Assembly: GCA_030149965.1 (NCBI GenBank)
Contig: JASLHB010000114.1
Span: 1 to 14,361 of the forward strand
DNA length: 14,361 nt
From: Wohlfahrtiimonas sp.
GTDB lineage: Bacteria > Pseudomonadota > Gammaproteobacteria > Cardiobacteriales > Wohlfahrtiimonadaceae
Direction of reading: 5' to 3'
Part shown: one piece after another, positions 6,200 to 14,361 of the stretch
How positions within the stretch are numbered: the first letter of the stretch is position 1
Layout: the number at the start of each line of letters is the position of its first letter
Position numbers and translations under genes: made by a program
Notes under the pieces: model-generated
Databases searched by the model: none
What the model was told of the DNA's origin: nothing
What the model saw: the letters and a program-made list of their open reading frames with translations, nothing else

Positions 6200-7729
6200 A
6201 TGAGCACCGCAGCCAAGCAGACTTTGTTTGCTAGATTCTTAAATCGCCTAGAATATTTAGGCAACAAACTACCCGATCCTGTGATGATATTTATCTCGCT
6301 GTGTGTGATCACTATTGTGGCTTCTGCCATATTGAGCGGGCTGGATGTCACAGCTTATAATCCTGTGACGCAGAAAACAGTCAATGTGGTTAATTTATTA
6401 ACGCTCGATGGCTTCACAAAAATCATTACGCAAGCCACAACCAACTTCACGAACTTCCCCGCTCTTGGCGTTGTTTTAGTTGTAATGTTCGGAATCGGCG
6501 TTGCTGAGCACAGCGGATATTTCAAAGCGCTCATGATTTCTGCTGTGGAAAAAGCGCCTTTTAAAATCATTACACCAGTAATCATCTTAGTTGCGATGCT
6601 TGGCACAGTTGCTGGCGATGCTTCACAAATCGTTATTCCACCAATCACAGCAATGATCTTTCTTCGCTTAGGTTATCACCCAATTGCAGGTTTAGTGATG
6701 GCTTATGCAGCTGCCGAAGGTGCGTTTGCCGCTAACACAATCATTGGAATGGGCGATGCTTTAGCGCTTGCATTCACTGAATCTGGCTTAAAAACTATCG
6801 ATGCAGATGTGCCCGTTAATATCGCAATGAACTGGTACTTTATGACTGCTTCGATGTTTTTATTAATGGCCGTGATTTTATTTGTCACATACAAAGTCAT
6901 CATTCCTCGTTTAGGTACATATAATGCTGATAATGCTGAAGCTTTTGAATTCAATGATTTAACACCTTTAGAAAAACGTGGCTTAAAATGGGCAAACTAC
7001 AGCATGTTATTCTTGCTCGTTGCCCTTGTCGCATTGGCTATTCCTGAATCTAGCGTTTTACGTAATCCAGAAACAGGCAGCATTATTGATGGTCCATTGA
7101 TTGATGGCGTTGCCATTGTAATCGCAATTATATTCTTCATTCCAGGTTTGATTTACGCAATGATCACGAAAAAAGCACAATCATCTAAAGATATTGTTGC
7201 GATGATGAATGAATCAATCGCCGGCATGAGCGGATTCATCGTGATTGTATTTTTCTCAGCTCAAATGATCGCTCTATTCTCATGGAGTAATTTAGGCTTA
7301 ATCATCGCAATCAAGGGCGCGGCATTACTGGAAGGACAAAGCGGCATTACATTAATCGTCGGCTTTATCTTCATTACAAGCTGTATCAATATCTTTATCG
7401 GCAGTGCATCCGCTAAATGGGCATTATTAGCACCAATTTTTGTACCAATGTTCTTATTCCTAGGTTATCACCCAGCATTTACACAAATGCTTTATCGCGT
7501 GGGCGATTCCATTACCAATCCAATTACGCCAATGTTGGCTTACTTGCCTTTATTGCTTTCTTTCGCAAAGAAATACGATAAAGATATGGGCTTGGGTACA
7601 TTGATCTCGAACTTATTCCCATATACATTAGGGCTTGGCATTATGTGGACACTCTTTGTGTTGATCTGGTATTGGTTCGGTTTACCATTAGGTCCCGGTG
7701 GTCCAATTTATTTAGATAAGCCTTATTAG
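6200..7729 (+). CDS. abgT: AbgT-family transporter
   Basis: This 509-residue inner-membrane protein has the length of E. coli AbgT. Family hallmarks are visible: NKLPDPVMIFISL near 18-35, the block from GIGVAEHSGYFKALM through DASQIVIPPITAMIFLRLGYHPIAG, the AYAAAEGAFAANTI segment, SASAKWALLAPIFVPMF near 400-416, and the C-terminal RVGDSITNPITPM with GLPLGPGGPIYL. Characterised members either import p-aminobenzoyl-glutamate, a folate breakdown product (E. coli AbgT), or export sulfonamides and related compounds (MtrF, YdaH). The next gene encodes an M20D amidohydrolase 32 bases downstream, which favours uptake followed by cleavage of an amide-linked substrate. The start at 6200 has a near-ideal ribosome site (GGAGGA, six bases away). 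The symbol reflects family; substrate is not proven. Confidence 0.88.
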   Translation: MSTAAKQTLFARFLNRLEYLGNKLPDPVMIFISLCVITIVASAILSGLDVTAYNPVTQKTVNVVNLLTLDGFTKIITQATTNFTNFPALGVVLVVMFGIGVAEHSGYFKALMISAVEKAPFKIITPVIILVAMLGTVAGDASQIVIPPITAMIFLRLGYHPIAGLVMAYAAAEGAFAANTIIGMGDALALAFTESGLKTIDADVPVNIAMNWYFMTASMFLLMAVILFVTYKVIIPRLGTYNADNAEAFEFNDLTPLEKRGLKWANYSMLFLLVALVALAIPESSVLRNPETGSIIDGPLIDGVAIVIAIIFFIPGLIYAMITKKAQSSKDIVAMMNESIAGMSGFIVIVFFSAQMIALFSWSNLGLIIAIKGAALLEGQSGITLIVGFIFITSCINIFIGSASAKWALLAPIFVPMFLFLGYHPAFTQMLYRVGDSITNPITPMLAYLPLLLSFAKKYDKDMGLGTLISNLFPYTLGLGIMWTLFVLIWYWFGLPLGPGGPIYLDKPY

Positions 7730-7761
7730 AATTATATTGTGATCCATTTTAGGAGAATACG

Positions 7762-8949
7762 ATGAACATTATTAATAGAAACGTACTCGCTGCATATCAA
7801 ACACAACTTCTAGAATATAGACGTTATTTACATGCACATCCAGAATTATCCTTTCAAGAAATAGAAACACAAAAGTACATCATTGAACACATGAGCCAAT
7901 TGAAACATGCTGAGATCATACAACCTGTTGGTACTAGCGTTTTAGTAAAATTTGTGACTGGCAAAGCAGGCCCTAAAATTGGTTTAAGAGCAGATATTGA
8001 TGCCCTTGCTATTTTAGAAGAACGTGATGAGTTAGCGTTTAAATCTAAAAATGATGGTGTAATGCATGCTTGTGGACATGATATTCATACAAGTATGCTG
8101 ATGACAGCTTGCCATTATTTCAATGATCATTTTGATGAATTGACAGGAGAAATTTGGGCTATCTTCCAGCATGCGGAAGAATTATTGCCTGGCGGCGCTC
8201 AAGAATTAGTAAAAACTGGTTTATTCAACAATCTCGATTTTATCTATGGTCAGCATATTTGGTCGGGCTTACCAATAGGAACAATTGATGTAAAAGATGG
8301 TGCTGCAAGTTCAAATACTGATGCTTACACTGTGAAAATACAAGGTAAAGGTGGGCATGCTTCACAACCCAATACATCCATTGATCCTATCGTCATTGGT
8401 AGCACCATCGTGCAAAAGTTACAAACGATCATTTCTCGCATGATTTCTCCACAAGAAGCTGGCGTTATTAGTAATACTTATTTTGAATCAGGCCGCAGTA
8501 GCGCGATTAATGTCATTCCAGATGTTTGTTATTTAGGTGGCAGTGTTCGCTCATCTAGTGAAGACATGCGCTATTTATTTAAAAATACCATCATCAAAAT
8601 GATCAATTCTACATGTGAAGATTATGGTGCAACTTGTGAAATTGATTATACATTTGGTTATGGTGTCACATGGAATGATCCTGAAAAAACTGCTTTTGTG
8701 CGTGCGATTGCTAACAACATGGAAGATGCTAATGTGATTGCAGATAAGTGTATGTTGGGCGGGGAAGATTTCAGTGCATTTGCTGAAATTGTGCCATCAA
8801 CTTTTGTCTTTGTTGGCGGTGGTAATCCAGAATTAGGTTTTGATTACCCACATCATCACCCTAAGTTTGGCATTGATGAAAACAGTATGATGCATGGTTT
8901 ACAGCTATTGATTAATGTTGTTGAGCAGTATCCAAGCCATTTCAAATAA
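7762..8949 (+). CDS. M20D-family metallo-amidohydrolase (hippuricase-like)
   Basis: This 395-residue enzyme belongs to the M20D amidohydrolase group, which hydrolyses N-acyl amino acids, hippurate or p-aminobenzoyl-glutamate using a two-metal site. The ligand pattern is complete: C104 and H106 in HACGHD, E139-E140 in FQHAEE, H165 in GQHIWSG and H365 in HHHPKFGIDE. The lid domain shows GKGGHASQP near 195-203 with the conserved H199. GGEDFSAF near 333-340 is also typical. No signal peptide is seen, so it acts in the cytoplasm on imported substrate. It follows the AbgT gene by 32 bases with a strong ribosome site (AGGAGA). E. coli uses a two-subunit enzyme (AbgA and AbgB) for p-aminobenzoyl-glutamate; only one M20 gene is present here, so a different substrate such as an N-acyl amino acid is equally possible. 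Confidence 0.87.
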   Translation: MNIINRNVLAAYQTQLLEYRRYLHAHPELSFQEIETQKYIIEHMSQLKHAEIIQPVGTSVLVKFVTGKAGPKIGLRADIDALAILEERDELAFKSKNDGVMHACGHDIHTSMLMTACHYFNDHFDELTGEIWAIFQHAEELLPGGAQELVKTGLFNNLDFIYGQHIWSGLPIGTIDVKDGAASSNTDAYTVKIQGKGGHASQPNTSIDPIVIGSTIVQKLQTIISRMISPQEAGVISNTYFESGRSSAINVIPDVCYLGGSVRSSSEDMRYLFKNTIIKMINSTCEDYGATCEIDYTFGYGVTWNDPEKTAFVRAIANNMEDANVIADKCMLGGEDFSAFAEIVPSTFVFVGGGNPELGFDYPHHHPKFGIDENSMMHGLQLLINVVEQYPSHFK

Positions 8950-8972
8950 TCTTACAATAAGGTTATATAGTT

Positions 8973-9000
8973 AAAAAGCAGAGCTATTGCTCTGCTTTTT
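8973..9000. terminator. Bidirectional terminator between convergent genes
   Basis: AAAAAGCAGAGC (8973-8984) and GCTCTGCTTTTT (8989-9000) form a perfect 12-bp stem with a TATT loop. The flanking A and T runs provide a U-tract on both strands, so it can end both the amidohydrolase transcript and the minus-strand gene stopping at 9023. Confidence 0.9.
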
Positions 9001-9022
9001 TATGCTCCATCAGCTCACACAA

Positions 9023-12000
9023 TTAATATGGCCAATCCATTTGCTGCTTATAAGTTTCTACAGCTTGATCCTGTGATGCAATATCTTCCGCACTCATATT
9101 TTCAGTCAGCTCTTCAAGCGCCCAACTATCAATCAATTTTAAATAGAAATAAGCTTTCACGTTATCCCCTTTTTCTTGGTAATAGTCAGATAAAACTGCG
9201 CCAGCATAAACATTACCTTTTGCTAATATCTTTTCTGCCCAATCTAATCCTAATTGTGTCATTTCGGGCGTTTGATCGAATCCATCGATGCCTTTCATTG
9301 CGCTATTTACAATCATGATCACATCATCTAGCGCATAATTATCTTCAGATTCCATCGCTTGATTCAATAGCTCATCGAACAATTTCATTCCTTCTTCTTT
9401 TTTCGGAGCAATAGGATCCATTAAATATAGCGACATCATATTAATGCCTGATTTCAAATGCCCACCAACATAAGCCTTCTGATAAAACTCAATTGCCTTT
9501 TGATTACTTCTAGGCAAAGCGCCATTGCTGTATTCATACCAGCGCGCAATATTAGCATATTGCTTCACTTGTTCTTCCTCAGATAAATTGGCCAATATTT
9601 TATCTGCTTCAGCAAGCATATTTTGCCCATAATAAAAGCGCAATAAATTCAATTCTGCTTCTGGTAAAGTTTGAGCTGCTGCAGAATATAAGCGACTCAC
9701 TTCTTTGATCTGCTCTTCTGATAATGGTGTTTCGATTTCTAAGATTTGTGCCAATGTTTGTTGCGCTTCTGCATTGCCATTATTTGCGGATTTTTTTAAC
9801 CATTCATTTCTTTGATAACTGGTTAAACCGCCGTAATTATAAGATAAGATAAGGAAATATTGTGCATCCACAATATTATTTTCAGCTGCTTTACGCACTA
9901 AGTTATAACCTTCCTCACGAATTTTCGGCTGATCCGAATAAGCATAATCCTCTAAGTAATATTTACCTAACTGGAAAACAGCATTCATATCGCCTTTTTG
10001 AGCTGGCGCAACAATATCTTGGTAAAAATCAATATATTCCAAAGCATCGGCATAACCTTCATCTGGCAACAATTGATAATATTGCACAGCTTTATCCCAA
10101 TTCAATGGCACATCTTTGCCTGTACGATAAGCTTCCGCTAATTGATAAGCTGCGCTGCCATCTTTTAATTCAGCCAATTGCTCCAACGTTTTAAAATATT
10201 TTTCTGCATTTCGTTGCGTACCAATGCCCATGTGATAGGCATAATTCAACTCTTCTAGCGCATCTTTACGCATTTGTTTATTTGAACTATGGCTACTTTG
10301 AAGAATCACATCAAAACCATTCATGCTATCTGAATAAACTTGTGCATCTTCAGCATTGATTTTGGCATATTGGGCGATCCACTCTTTCATCTGCTTACGA
10401 GTGATATTGCTATCTTTATTTTCTGTGTAACGCTGATATAACATCGCAAAATCAATATTATGATTGATCAATACATTGTGAGCAATACGTTTCGTGGCTT
10501 TACTAATATTTTTAGGATCAGCGGATTGATCCAATAAATAAACCCATTCTCTCAATGCTTCTTCATTATTTAAATCGCCCCATTTTTCTAAACTTTCAAT
10601 GGCAAGATCTGGTCGTTTATTGCCTTGATAAAGATAAAATAATGTTTGCATTGCATTTGCTTCTTTTTGTTGTACTTGCGCAATCAAATCATTTAAATAT
10701 TCACGATCTGTGCTAATTCTCTCTTGATCATATTCTGCACGTTCAGAAGGATTCTCAATCTTTTGATAATACTGTTCAGCTAAATCATATTCTAATTGGA
10801 AGAAATAAAATTCTGCCAATTGCTGATACGTTTCATCATTAGGCTCTAAAGCTACTAATTTCTCTGTTAATAATCTTTGAATTTTATAATCATGCTTTTC
10901 TTTTGCATGATCCAATAATGCTCGCACAGCATTTACATTATTTTTATCTGCCAAATCATTCAGTAATTTAAATGCTGTGTCTACATCTATATTTTTAGCC
11001 ATTAACCAACGAGCATAATTTACACAAGCCAATGCATTATCTGCATCACAACTTTGTTTAATTTCTGCCAATGCATCAAAATTCAGATGATAAGGCTCAA
11101 CTGTAGCCAATTTAAATAACCATTCTTGTACCAAAGGCGATCGATCTTTAAACGATAACAATAATGCCAATGTTTCAGGATCAGCTTTCTGCGAGCTCAC
11201 AACACTGATGATCAAAGCCAAGCCTTCTGCCTGTAAAATTTCATCATCACTTTGCGCTAATACTGTACCCAAAGGCACTAAAGCATTCATATTGGAAGTT
11301 AAACGATAAAGCTCAATCGCTTTGTGAATATCGGCTTTTACACCTTTACCATAATGATAACTATCCGCTAATTCATACGCTGCTTGATAATCTTCAGGAT
11401 CTTTTTCAATGATCGTTTCAAATAAAGCATTGGCAGATTTTTCATCTTTAGGAACATTGCCTTCGCCATATTTCAACATCATTGCTTGCAGTAATCGTGC
11501 TTGCCCTACATTTATTTCATCATTATTTAATGTGATGATTTGCTGATACAAATCAAATGCTTTTGCAGCATCGCCATGTTGAGCATCTATATGATAAATC
11601 TGCGCTAAATGCATTAACGCTTTAGAATCTTGAGGATTCAATTCAAGTGCATGATTCAAATCTGTAAAAATTAATGACATCACTTGATCACGATAACCCA
11701 AATCGTTATACAGCAACCAAGCTTTTTCACGATATGCTGTTCCATCTTTCGGGAACTGTTCGATCAATTTGTCATACCAATCCAAAGCTTGTTTCAGAGA
11801 TGCCTTACTATATAAAGCTTCATCACCATAATGTCGGCTCAGATTGATCATGGCAACAAAATCGCCCGATTCTGCAACTCTGATTAAATATGGAATCGCA
11901 TCGCTACCATAAAGCTTTTGACTTAAAAAGATATTCGCTACTAGATCGCCTGATTCCGCTAATGGAATGATTTGATCAATCACATCTGTTTTATCTGCAT

Positions 12001-12997
12001 ACCAACCTTCATCCAAATAATACATCGCAATCGCAGCGCTTTTATCTCCCAAGTCAATTGCCTGTTGTAAATATTTCTTAGCAATTTTGGGATCATCGCT
12101 CAATGCACCCATGATTCTTGCTGCGTTTGGATTGGTTTCAGCTTCTTTTATAAACGTTGCTACAACATCTTCCACAACTGTTTGTGAGCGCATATTCAGT
12201 GGTGAAATATCTTTAGTGTGAAAATAAACAGGATCATTAATTTCTGTAAAATGCTCATAATAGATTTTTGTATATTCATTATATTTAGCTTTATCCGCAG
12301 GAAAATCTTCATAATCGCCATTGTATAAATCTTTCAGTGGATAAACTGCGCTTTTAGCGCCTTGCTGATAAGCTGCTTCCAAATATTTTGCAGCTTTCTC
12401 TGGTTCATAAGGAACATCATCAAAGATTGTATGCCCTTGTAAAGCCAACATTCCTAAACTGTAACTTGTCATGGCAGTTGGCTGAATTTCATGTGCTTTC
12501 ACAATCAATTCAAATAAATCTTTAGGATCTTTGAATCCCAATAATTCTTGATTGCTATAACCACCATTAATCATAAACTCATAAGCTTCTGGCACATTTG
12601 CATCCAATGCAATTTGAATATATTTCTGAAGTTCTGCAACTAAAATAGGATCTTTAACAAAATCGCTGTCCCAATTGCTATTACTCAAGGATTTAAAAAT
12701 ATTGTACGCCAGATTATAAGCTGCTTTAGCATCACCAGAATCTGCTGCTCTTTTTAACCATTCACGACCTTCTTGCTGATTATATTGAGGAAATGATTGA
12801 TTCAATAATAATGATCCATAAATAAACGCTGCATCTTTTTCATTATTATTTGCAGATGTTTTAAACTCTGCAAAGCTTGTGGTTAAATCAGCATGATCAA
12901 AAGCATGCCAAGCTTTATCCACATCTGCCCACGAAATAGAAGATAAACATAATAGAGAAAGTATCAGTGAGCTGCGTTTATAAATAGGAAACTTCAT
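9023..12997 (-). CDS. Large exported Sel1/TPR-like repeat protein
   Basis: This 1324-residue protein is exported: KFPIYKRSS, a hydrophobic core and ISWA before D25 form a signal peptide. Most of the chain is alpha-helical repeats. Sel1-type units with spaced A, G and Y/L positions include WLKRAADSGDAKAAYNLAY (80-98), AKKYLQQAIDLGDKSAAIAM (306-325), PLAESGDLVANIFLSQKLYG (345-364) and YELADSYHYGKGVKADIHKA (541-560). More lie near the C terminus, such as the unit with AYQLAEAYRTGKDVPLNW. TPR-like units such as LELNPQDSKALMHLAQIYHI (451-470) are mixed in. No enzyme domain, lipobox or membrane anchor is visible, so it is probably a periplasmic scaffold for protein complexes. The start at 12997 is preferred over an upstream ATG at 13072 because it opens the signal peptide and has AAAGG six to seven bases ahead. 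It stands alone, convergent with the amidohydrolase. I know no specific function. Confidence 0.84.
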   Translation of the reverse strand: MKFPIYKRSSLILSLLCLSSISWADVDKAWHAFDHADLTTSFAEFKTSANNNEKDAAFIYGSLLLNQSFPQYNQQEGREWLKRAADSGDAKAAYNLAYNIFKSLSNSNWDSDFVKDPILVAELQKYIQIALDANVPEAYEFMINGGYSNQELLGFKDPKDLFELIVKAHEIQPTAMTSYSLGMLALQGHTIFDDVPYEPEKAAKYLEAAYQQGAKSAVYPLKDLYNGDYEDFPADKAKYNEYTKIYYEHFTEINDPVYFHTKDISPLNMRSQTVVEDVVATFIKEAETNPNAARIMGALSDDPKIAKKYLQQAIDLGDKSAAIAMYYLDEGWYADKTDVIDQIIPLAESGDLVANIFLSQKLYGSDAIPYLIRVAESGDFVAMINLSRHYGDEALYSKASLKQALDWYDKLIEQFPKDGTAYREKAWLLYNDLGYRDQVMSLIFTDLNHALELNPQDSKALMHLAQIYHIDAQHGDAAKAFDLYQQIITLNNDEINVGQARLLQAMMLKYGEGNVPKDEKSANALFETIIEKDPEDYQAAYELADSYHYGKGVKADIHKAIELYRLTSNMNALVPLGTVLAQSDDEILQAEGLALIISVVSSQKADPETLALLLSFKDRSPLVQEWLFKLATVEPYHLNFDALAEIKQSCDADNALACVNYARWLMAKNIDVDTAFKLLNDLADKNNVNAVRALLDHAKEKHDYKIQRLLTEKLVALEPNDETYQQLAEFYFFQLEYDLAEQYYQKIENPSERAEYDQERISTDREYLNDLIAQVQQKEANAMQTLFYLYQGNKRPDLAIESLEKWGDLNNEEALREWVYLLDQSADPKNISKATKRIAHNVLINHNIDFAMLYQRYTENKDSNITRKQMKEWIAQYAKINAEDAQVYSDSMNGFDVILQSSHSSNKQMRKDALEELNYAYHMGIGTQRNAEKYFKTLEQLAELKDGSAAYQLAEAYRTGKDVPLNWDKAVQYYQLLPDEGYADALEYIDFYQDIVAPAQKGDMNAVFQLGKYYLEDYAYSDQPKIREEGYNLVRKAAENNIVDAQYFLILSYNYGGLTSYQRNEWLKKSANNGNAEAQQTLAQILEIETPLSEEQIKEVSRLYSAAAQTLPEAELNLLRFYYGQNMLAEADKILANLSEEEQVKQYANIARWYEYSNGALPRSNQKAIEFYQKAYVGGHLKSGINMMSLYLMDPIAPKKEEGMKLFDELLNQAMESEDNYALDDVIMIVNSAMKGIDGFDQTPEMTQLGLDWAEKILAKGNVYAGAVLSDYYQEKGDNVKAYFYLKLIDSWALEELTENMSAEDIASQDQAVETYKQQMDWPY

Positions 12998-13042
12998 AAA
13001 AAACCTTTGAGCAAAATAGAGTCGTTCTGTCTGTGAATAAAT

Positions 13043-13072
13043 AGCATAATCGTTATAAAATATGAATAACAA
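13043..13072 (-). promoter_or_regulatory. Candidate promoter of the Sel1 gene
   Basis: On the minus strand TTGTTA (13067-13072) and TATGCT (13043-13048), each matching four of six consensus bases, are separated by 18 bases. Transcription from about 13036 would give a 39-base leader to the ATG at 12997. Matches are modest. Confidence 0.35.
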
Positions 13073-13142
13073 TTATTATCTATTTACTGATAGAATAACG
13101 GTTTTACCATTTTTGTATGATCTCAAGGGATATATCATCACT

Positions 13143-13574
13143 ATGACTTTTATGGAATTTTTTCACGCTGAATGGATGTGGTTTGCAGGTTTAGCTGTCG
13201 TATTCGTTTTGATCATTATGAATGAAATTAAAACAGTTAGACATAAAGCTTTCATCATTTCATCAGCTAAAGCATTACAATTATCAAATAATGATGAAGC
13301 AATCTTTGTGGATATGCGCGATGCAGATACTTTTAAAAGATCTCACATTCCAAGCGCAGTTCATGTTCCAGCAGACCAACTTGCAACCAAACTAATTGAT
13401 GGCACACGCTTTAAAGATAAAGTGATTGTACTTTATTGTGATTCTGGCGCAACTTCAATCGAAAAAATTGAAACGCTACGCAAAGAACACGCAAACTTAA
13501 GCCTTTTTTCACTTCAAGGTGGATTAAACGCTTGGTTACAAACAAATTTACCAGTTGAATCATCGAAGAAATAG
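13143..13574 (+). CDS. yibN: Membrane-anchored rhodanese-like protein YibN
   Basis: The protein has 143 residues, the same as E. coli YibN, and the same neighbour order (yibN-grxC-secB). A single N-terminal membrane helix (roughly 13-28) precedes a cytoplasmic rhodanese domain. The domain shows AIFVDMRDADTFKRSHIPSA (53-72) and an active-site loop VLYCDSGATS with C99. E. coli YibN lacks a cysteine at this place, as far as I recall its sequence, so this one may carry persulfide. The loop lacks the basic residue typical of thiosulfate sulfurtransferases. Rhodaneses handle sulfane sulfur, and the neighbouring glutaredoxin suggests a thiol link, but the role is not established. The start is ATG 13143; the upstream in-frame ATG at 13062 would add 27 residues that do not look conserved. 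The ribosome site AAGGGA (13125-13130) is rather distant, 12 bases. Confidence 0.85.
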   Translation: MTFMEFFHAEWMWFAGLAVVFVLIIMNEIKTVRHKAFIISSAKALQLSNNDEAIFVDMRDADTFKRSHIPSAVHVPADQLATKLIDGTRFKDKVIVLYCDSGATSIEKIETLRKEHANLSLFSLQGGLNAWLQTNLPVESSKK

Positions 13575-13583
13575 GAGTTCACT

Positions 13584-13835
13584 ATGTCAGTTGAAATGTA
13601 TTATTTACCTTCTTGCCCATACTGCAAGCGTGCATTGGATCTTTTGAAAAAGAAAGGCGCAGAAGTAAAAATTTATGATGTTAACCAAGATGCAAAATAT
13701 TGGGAAGAAAGTAAAAAGCGCACAGGCCGTGATACTGTTCCTCAAATTTTCATTGATGGTCAACACATTGGTGGCTGTGATGACCTTCATGCATTAGATG
13801 CAAAAGGTGGATTAGATCCATTATTGAATAAATAA
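13584..13835 (+). CDS. grxC: Glutaredoxin 3
   Basis: This 83-residue dithiol glutaredoxin reduces protein disulfides and glutathione mixed disulfides in the cytoplasm using glutathione. It has the redox motif C11-P-Y-C14, the cis-proline T51-V-P53 and the glutathione-binding GGCDD (63-67). The whole C-terminal run QIFIDGQHIGGCDDLHALD follows E. coli GrxC nearly residue for residue, and the length is identical. It starts 9 bases after yibN. The ribosome site AGGAG overlaps the yibN stop, so the two genes are probably translated from one transcript, followed by secB. The extra cysteine C65 is normal for this family. Confidence 0.95.
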   Translation: MSVEMYYLPSCPYCKRALDLLKKKGAEVKIYDVNQDAKYWEESKKRTGRDTVPQIFIDGQHIGGCDDLHALDAKGGLDPLLNK

Positions 13836-13876
13836 TTTGATTCACTGTCATTCGTATCATTAATTAAGGAAACATT

Positions 13877-14335
13877 ATGTCTGAAAATGCAGCAAACGAA
13901 ACTGGTCCAGTTTTTAACATTCACAAACTATACAGCAAGAACATCTCTGTGGAAGTTCCAAACGCACCAGCATGCTTTAAGAATGAAACTGCACCAGAAA
14001 TTTCTGTGCAATTGGCAAACATCGCTGCACAAGTAGAAGAAAATGTTACAGAAGTAGCATTGCGTTTAACTGTAACAGCTAAAGTTGGCGAAGAAATTTT
14101 GTATTTAGTAGAAATCGAACAAGCAGGTGTTTTCACAATCGATGGCTTCAATGAAGAGCAACGTGGTCACATGGAAGGCGCATTCTGCCCTAACATTTTG
14201 TTCCCATATGCACGTGAAACATTGGATGCAATGATTTTGAAAGCAGGTTTCCCACCATTAACATTGGCACCTGTTAACTTCGATTTGCTCTACGCACAAC
14301 GTTTAGAACAAATGCAAACTGAAGGCAATGCATAA
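13877..14335 (+). CDS. secB: Protein-export chaperone SecB
   Basis: SecB is a cytoplasmic tetrameric chaperone that keeps exported precursors unfolded and delivers them to SecA. This copy has 152 residues, near the E. coli length of 155. Family landmarks are visible: VFNIHKLYSKNISVEVPNAP near 12-31, the ISVQLANIAAQVEENVTEVALRLTVTAK strands, VEIEQAGVFTIDGF, the FCPNILFPYARE segment and GFPPLTLAPVNFDLLYAQRL near the C terminus. The start has TAAGGAAAC as ribosome site. It follows grxC after 41 bases with no terminator between, in the gene order known from E. coli, where gpsA comes next. That gene would be just beyond the right edge of the window. Confidence 0.96.
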   Translation: MSENAANETGPVFNIHKLYSKNISVEVPNAPACFKNETAPEISVQLANIAAQVEENVTEVALRLTVTAKVGEEILYLVEIEQAGVFTIDGFNEEQRGHMEGAFCPNILFPYARETLDAMILKAGFPPLTLAPVNFDLLYAQRLEQMQTEGNA

Positions 14336-14348
14336 TATAATATGCATT
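14327..14348 (+). repeat. Inverted repeat across the secB stop codon
   Basis: AATGCATA (14327-14334) pairs perfectly with TATGCATT (14341-14348) across a 6-base gap, enclosing most of the TAA stop (14333-14335). No T-tract follows within the window, so this is not a good terminator. It may be a stabilising or pausing hairpin before the next gene of the operon. Confidence 0.4.
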
Positions 14349-14361
14349 CCGTAAAAACCCT

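Noticed and set aside
13..8949. Frameshifts or broken genes
   Set aside because: All recognised proteins have family-typical lengths and complete active-site motifs, so no pseudogene is supported.
9862..10194. Open frame of 110 codons on the plus strand inside the Sel1 gene
   Set aside because: It lies wholly antisense to a long coding gene, lacks a good ribosome site and resembles no family.
12998..13072. N-terminal extension of the Sel1 protein from an ATG at 13072
   Set aside because: It would place 25 residues ahead of a clear signal peptide, and the ATG at 12997 has its own ribosome site.
13062..13142. N-terminal extension of YibN from an ATG at 13062, overlapping the Sel1 upstream region
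   Set aside because: Starting at 13143 gives exactly the E. coli YibN length with a normal membrane anchor. The extra residues look like translated promoter DNA, so the apparent overlap of divergent genes is not real.
1..14361. CRISPR array, insertion sequence, prophage or tRNA gene
   Set aside because: No regularly spaced repeats, transposase or integrase motifs, terminal repeats or cloverleaf-like sequence were seen on either strand.

Overview
The window looks like ordinary chromosome from a low-GC gammaproteobacterium. The yibN-grxC-secB block at the right end keeps the gammaproteobacterial order, SufS and GrxC match the E. coli proteins almost residue for residue in length and active-site position, and an AbgT carrier and a Gram-negative outer-membrane barrel are present. 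Pervasive AT-richness with these gene families would fit a Cardiobacteriales-type lineage (Wohlfahrtiimonas/Ignatzschineria-like) or a Moraxellaceae-like one. That placement is an inference I cannot test here. There are no tRNA or rRNA genes, no CRISPR array, no insertion sequence and no phage gene.

Layout, left to right. (1) sufS, the cysteine desulfurase of Fe-S cluster assembly, probably the end of a suf operon entering from the left. (2) Convergent to it, a 483-aa minus-strand protein of unknown function with HEAT-like helical repeats. (3) Divergent from that, two tandem EamA/DMT-family membrane transporters, closely spaced and likely co-transcribed. (4) A small outer-membrane beta-barrel protein with its own extended -10 promoter candidate and a strong terminator. 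(5) About 530 bp of AT-rich non-coding DNA with several promoter-like and symmetric sequences. (6) A two-gene unit of an AbgT-family transporter and an M20D metallo-amidohydrolase, ending in a strong hairpin shared with the next, convergent gene. (7) A 1324-aa exported protein built of Sel1/TPR-like repeats, on the minus strand. (8) Divergently, yibN (membrane-anchored rhodanese), grxC (glutaredoxin 3) and secB (export chaperone).

Functional links. The AbgT carrier and M20D hydrolase form an import-and-cleave pair for an amidated substrate such as p-aminobenzoyl-glutamate or an N-acyl amino acid. SufS, the rhodanese and glutaredoxin all handle sulfur or thiols but sit in separate units. The SecB chaperone, the exported Sel1 protein and the barrel protein belong to envelope biogenesis, with no operon link between them.

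I do not see a clear new multi-gene system. The least explained parts are the two repeat proteins of unknown role (1294-2745 and 9023-12997) and the 5673-6199 leader. Several gene starts were corrected from the longest possible reading frame: the barrel protein to 4882, the Sel1 protein to 12997 and yibN to 13143.
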